Assembly (NCBI RefSeq): GCF_002140975.2
Contig: NZ_CP147247.1
Span: 868,001 to 932,000, forward strand
Length of the DNA stretch: 64,000 nt
Reading direction: 5' to 3'
Source of the DNA: Enterococcus sp. 9E7_DIV0242
Lineage (GTDB): Bacteria; Bacillota; Bacilli; Lactobacillales; Enterococcaceae
How positions within the stretch are numbered: the first letter of the stretch is position 1; each line of letters begins with the position of its first letter. The translations under genes and the position numbers were made by a program. Shown piece after piece: positions 62,943 to 64,000 of this stretch. The notes beneath the pieces are model-generated. The model had not been told where the DNA came from. It saw only the letters and a list, made by a program, of their open reading frames with translations, and did not search any database.

Positions 62943-63089
62943 ATGAATCCTGTTTATACACAAGTTAACAATCAAATGAACGCTATTGTAACAGTGAAAT
63001 ACCTTGATAAGGAAACCACAGTTACACAGCTTTCCCAGTTTGAGCTTACTTTGCAAAAAAATGACAACTGGAAAATAATAATGGAATAG
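62943..63089 (+). pseudogene. 48-codon remnant of a secreted or conjugation-type protein
   Basis: MNPVYTQVNNQMNAIVTVKY... through QFELTLQKNDNWKIIME, ending in a stop. The beta-strand pattern and the KNDNWKI ending are those of C-termini of NTF2-like domains, such as TcpC-type conjugation proteins. There is no ribosome site, and nothing upstream continues the frame. I read it as the tail of a deleted gene. Confidence 0.45.
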
Positions 63090-63168
63090 TATATATTTTT
63101 TTACTATCTAACCTAACTAATTGAAAGATGATATAATTTAATCAAAGATTTGGTAAGGAGGGATGAAT

Positions 63169-63789
63169 GTGCATTTAATTGATTTTATGAATGAAGATAT
63201 TAAAAAGAAGCTTGTTAAAAAAACGTATAAAAAGAAAGAGACTATTCTTTTTGCTGAGCAAGAAAATGAATATGTAATTCTTATGATTGACGGTATTGCA
63301 GAAGCATTCATCTTAAACGTGAAAGGAAACATCTCAACTATTCATCTTTATAGAAGTGGTAGTTTTTTTGGAGAAATGGAACAATTTAATGATGGAAAAA
63401 AACCCGTTGAAATTGTCGCTTTCACAGATTGTAATGTATATAAACTTCATAGAAATGATTTTTTAAACTGGTTAAAGGGAGATTTTGAAGCTACGAAATT
63501 TCTGATTCGAGAAATAACTAGTAAATTAGTTGTGAATGCTGAATTAATTGAAGAATTATCCTCTTTAAGTGTTAAAGAACGACTTCTGAGGTGTATATCC
63601 TTACATTATTATAGAAATGAATTAAATCTGCTTACCAAAAAACAGCTTGCTAGTGAAGTAAACGCTCCAATTAGAAGCATTAATCGTGCTATAAATGAAT
63701 GTGTACAAGAACATCTCATTGCTTATGAAAACAAAAGATTTAGTGTAATTAATCAGCGCGAGGTATTAAAGAATCTTCCTACAACATAA
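63169..63789 (+). CDS. Crp/Fnr-family transcriptional regulator
   Basis: A 206-aa regulator. The cyclic-nucleotide-binding-type barrel (about 5-115) shows KKKETILFAEQENEYVILMIDG and LYRSGSFFGEMEQF. The C-terminal winged helix (about 140-200) reads VKERLLRCI and LTKKQLASEVNAPIRSINRAINECVQEHLI. There is no FNR-type cysteine cluster and the cAMP contacts are not obvious, so the signal is unknown. I chose the GTG at 63169, seven bases after AAGGAGGG, because the ATG six bases earlier is too close. The weaker barrel places it near the Flp/ArcR/PrfA branches. Confidence 0.88.
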   Translation: MHLIDFMNEDIKKKLVKKTYKKKETILFAEQENEYVILMIDGIAEAFILNVKGNISTIHLYRSGSFFGEMEQFNDGKKPVEIVAFTDCNVYKLHRNDFLNWLKGDFEATKFLIREITSKLVVNAELIEELSSLSVKERLLRCISLHYYRNELNLLTKKQLASEVNAPIRSINRAINECVQEHLIAYENKRFSVINQREVLKNLPTT

Positions 63790-63806
63790 GTATAATTTCA
63801 AAAAGA

Positions 63807-63918
63807 GGTTGGGACCGAAGCGGTTAGCTTCAAGCAATAAGCCGAAATTTACGAAAATTGCTCCACAAATTTTTGCTAAATTCCGGCTTATTGTCGAAGA
63901 AGTTGCTTCTGTCCCACC
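63807..63918. repeat. Enterococcal-type long hairpin repeat
   Basis: Outer arms GGTTGGGACCGAAGC / GCTTCTGTCCCACC and inner arms AATAAGCCG / CGGCTTATT with an AAATTT-rich loop give an imperfect hairpin of about 110 nt. Elements with GTTGGGAC...GTCCCAAC ends are dispersed through enterococcal chromosomes as far as I recall. Confidence 0.75.
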
Positions 63919-63941
63919 GTTTATTCGAGTTTAGATACGCT

Positions 63942-63981
63942 AAGTATCTGGGCATTTAATTTATGTCTCAGATACTTTTTC
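63942..63981 (+). terminator. Terminator-like hairpin at the right edge
   Basis: AAGTATCTG / CAGATACTT followed by TTT. It may serve the Crp/Fnr gene. Confidence 0.65.
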
Positions 63982-64000
63982 ATTTTGGGTCAAACGACCT

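Overview
This window looks like an Enterococcus chromosome. The clearest markers are an adjacent fabO-fabN pair preceded by FabT-type palindromes, strong AGGAGG ribosome sites, moderately AT-rich DNA, several PTS systems, BglG-type RAT/terminator leaders and a long GTTGGGAC...GTCCCACC hairpin repeat of the kind common in enterococci. The species cannot be resolved from the sequence alone, and no rRNA, tRNA or CRISPR array was found.

Layout. 1-2319: the start of a minus-strand operon that runs off the left edge, with a large protein and a following small protein that may be the sheath and tube of a non-classical contractile injection system. 3052-5214: a peptide-type quorum-sensing unit (49-aa candidate pheromone, AgrC/ComD-like kinase, LytTR regulator). 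5474-8776: small housekeeping or stress genes (B3/4, SPFH plus ribbon-helix-helix, SRPBCC, VOC). 9033-13877: two-component system with a MacB/FtsX-type ABC transporter. 14144-15646: DUF1846 protein. 16012-27937: a glycosaminoglycan (probably hyaluronan/chondroitin) locus. A secreted PL8 lyase makes unsaturated disaccharides, a mannose-family PTS (IIAB, IIC, IID) imports them, and GH88, GH35, a DUF2264 protein and a discoidin-like protein process them. A GntR regulator with recurring TTAACATGTTA sites probably controls the locus. 28244-32878: penicillin-binding carboxypeptidase, ABC-2 exporter and its Xre regulator. 33247-34014: a CAMP-factor homologue. 34123-35969: unknown protein and PrsW-like protease. 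36161-40493: bglG-bglP-bglA with two antiterminator sites. 40858-41235: small membrane protein with a hairpin leader. 41341-45853: BceRS-BceAB-like peptide-antibiotic sensing and detoxification module. 46336-48010: fabO-fabN. 48156-52340: LysR regulator, Old-Yellow-Enzyme/Fe-S enoate-reductase-like protein and OxlT-like MFS transporter.

From about 52500 to 63100 the window becomes accessory DNA: AT-rich, short single-gene units, many without recognisable function, separated by recurring short repeats and hairpins. It holds a serine recombinase, a small protein with a PD-(D/E)xK-like motif, an Amidase_6 protein, an ECF sigma factor with a DUF4179 partner and a self-directed promoter, several small secreted proteins, a zinc-ribbon TIR-domain protein and a carbonic anhydrase lipoprotein. 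A Crp/Fnr regulator and a long hairpin repeat close the window.

The most promising items for new biology are the possible contractile system at the left edge, the overlapping pheromone/kinase unit, the repeat-bounded cassette array around the recombinase, the TIR protein with a 12-bp inverted repeat upstream, and the secreted CC-motif peptide with a repeat-bearing promoter.
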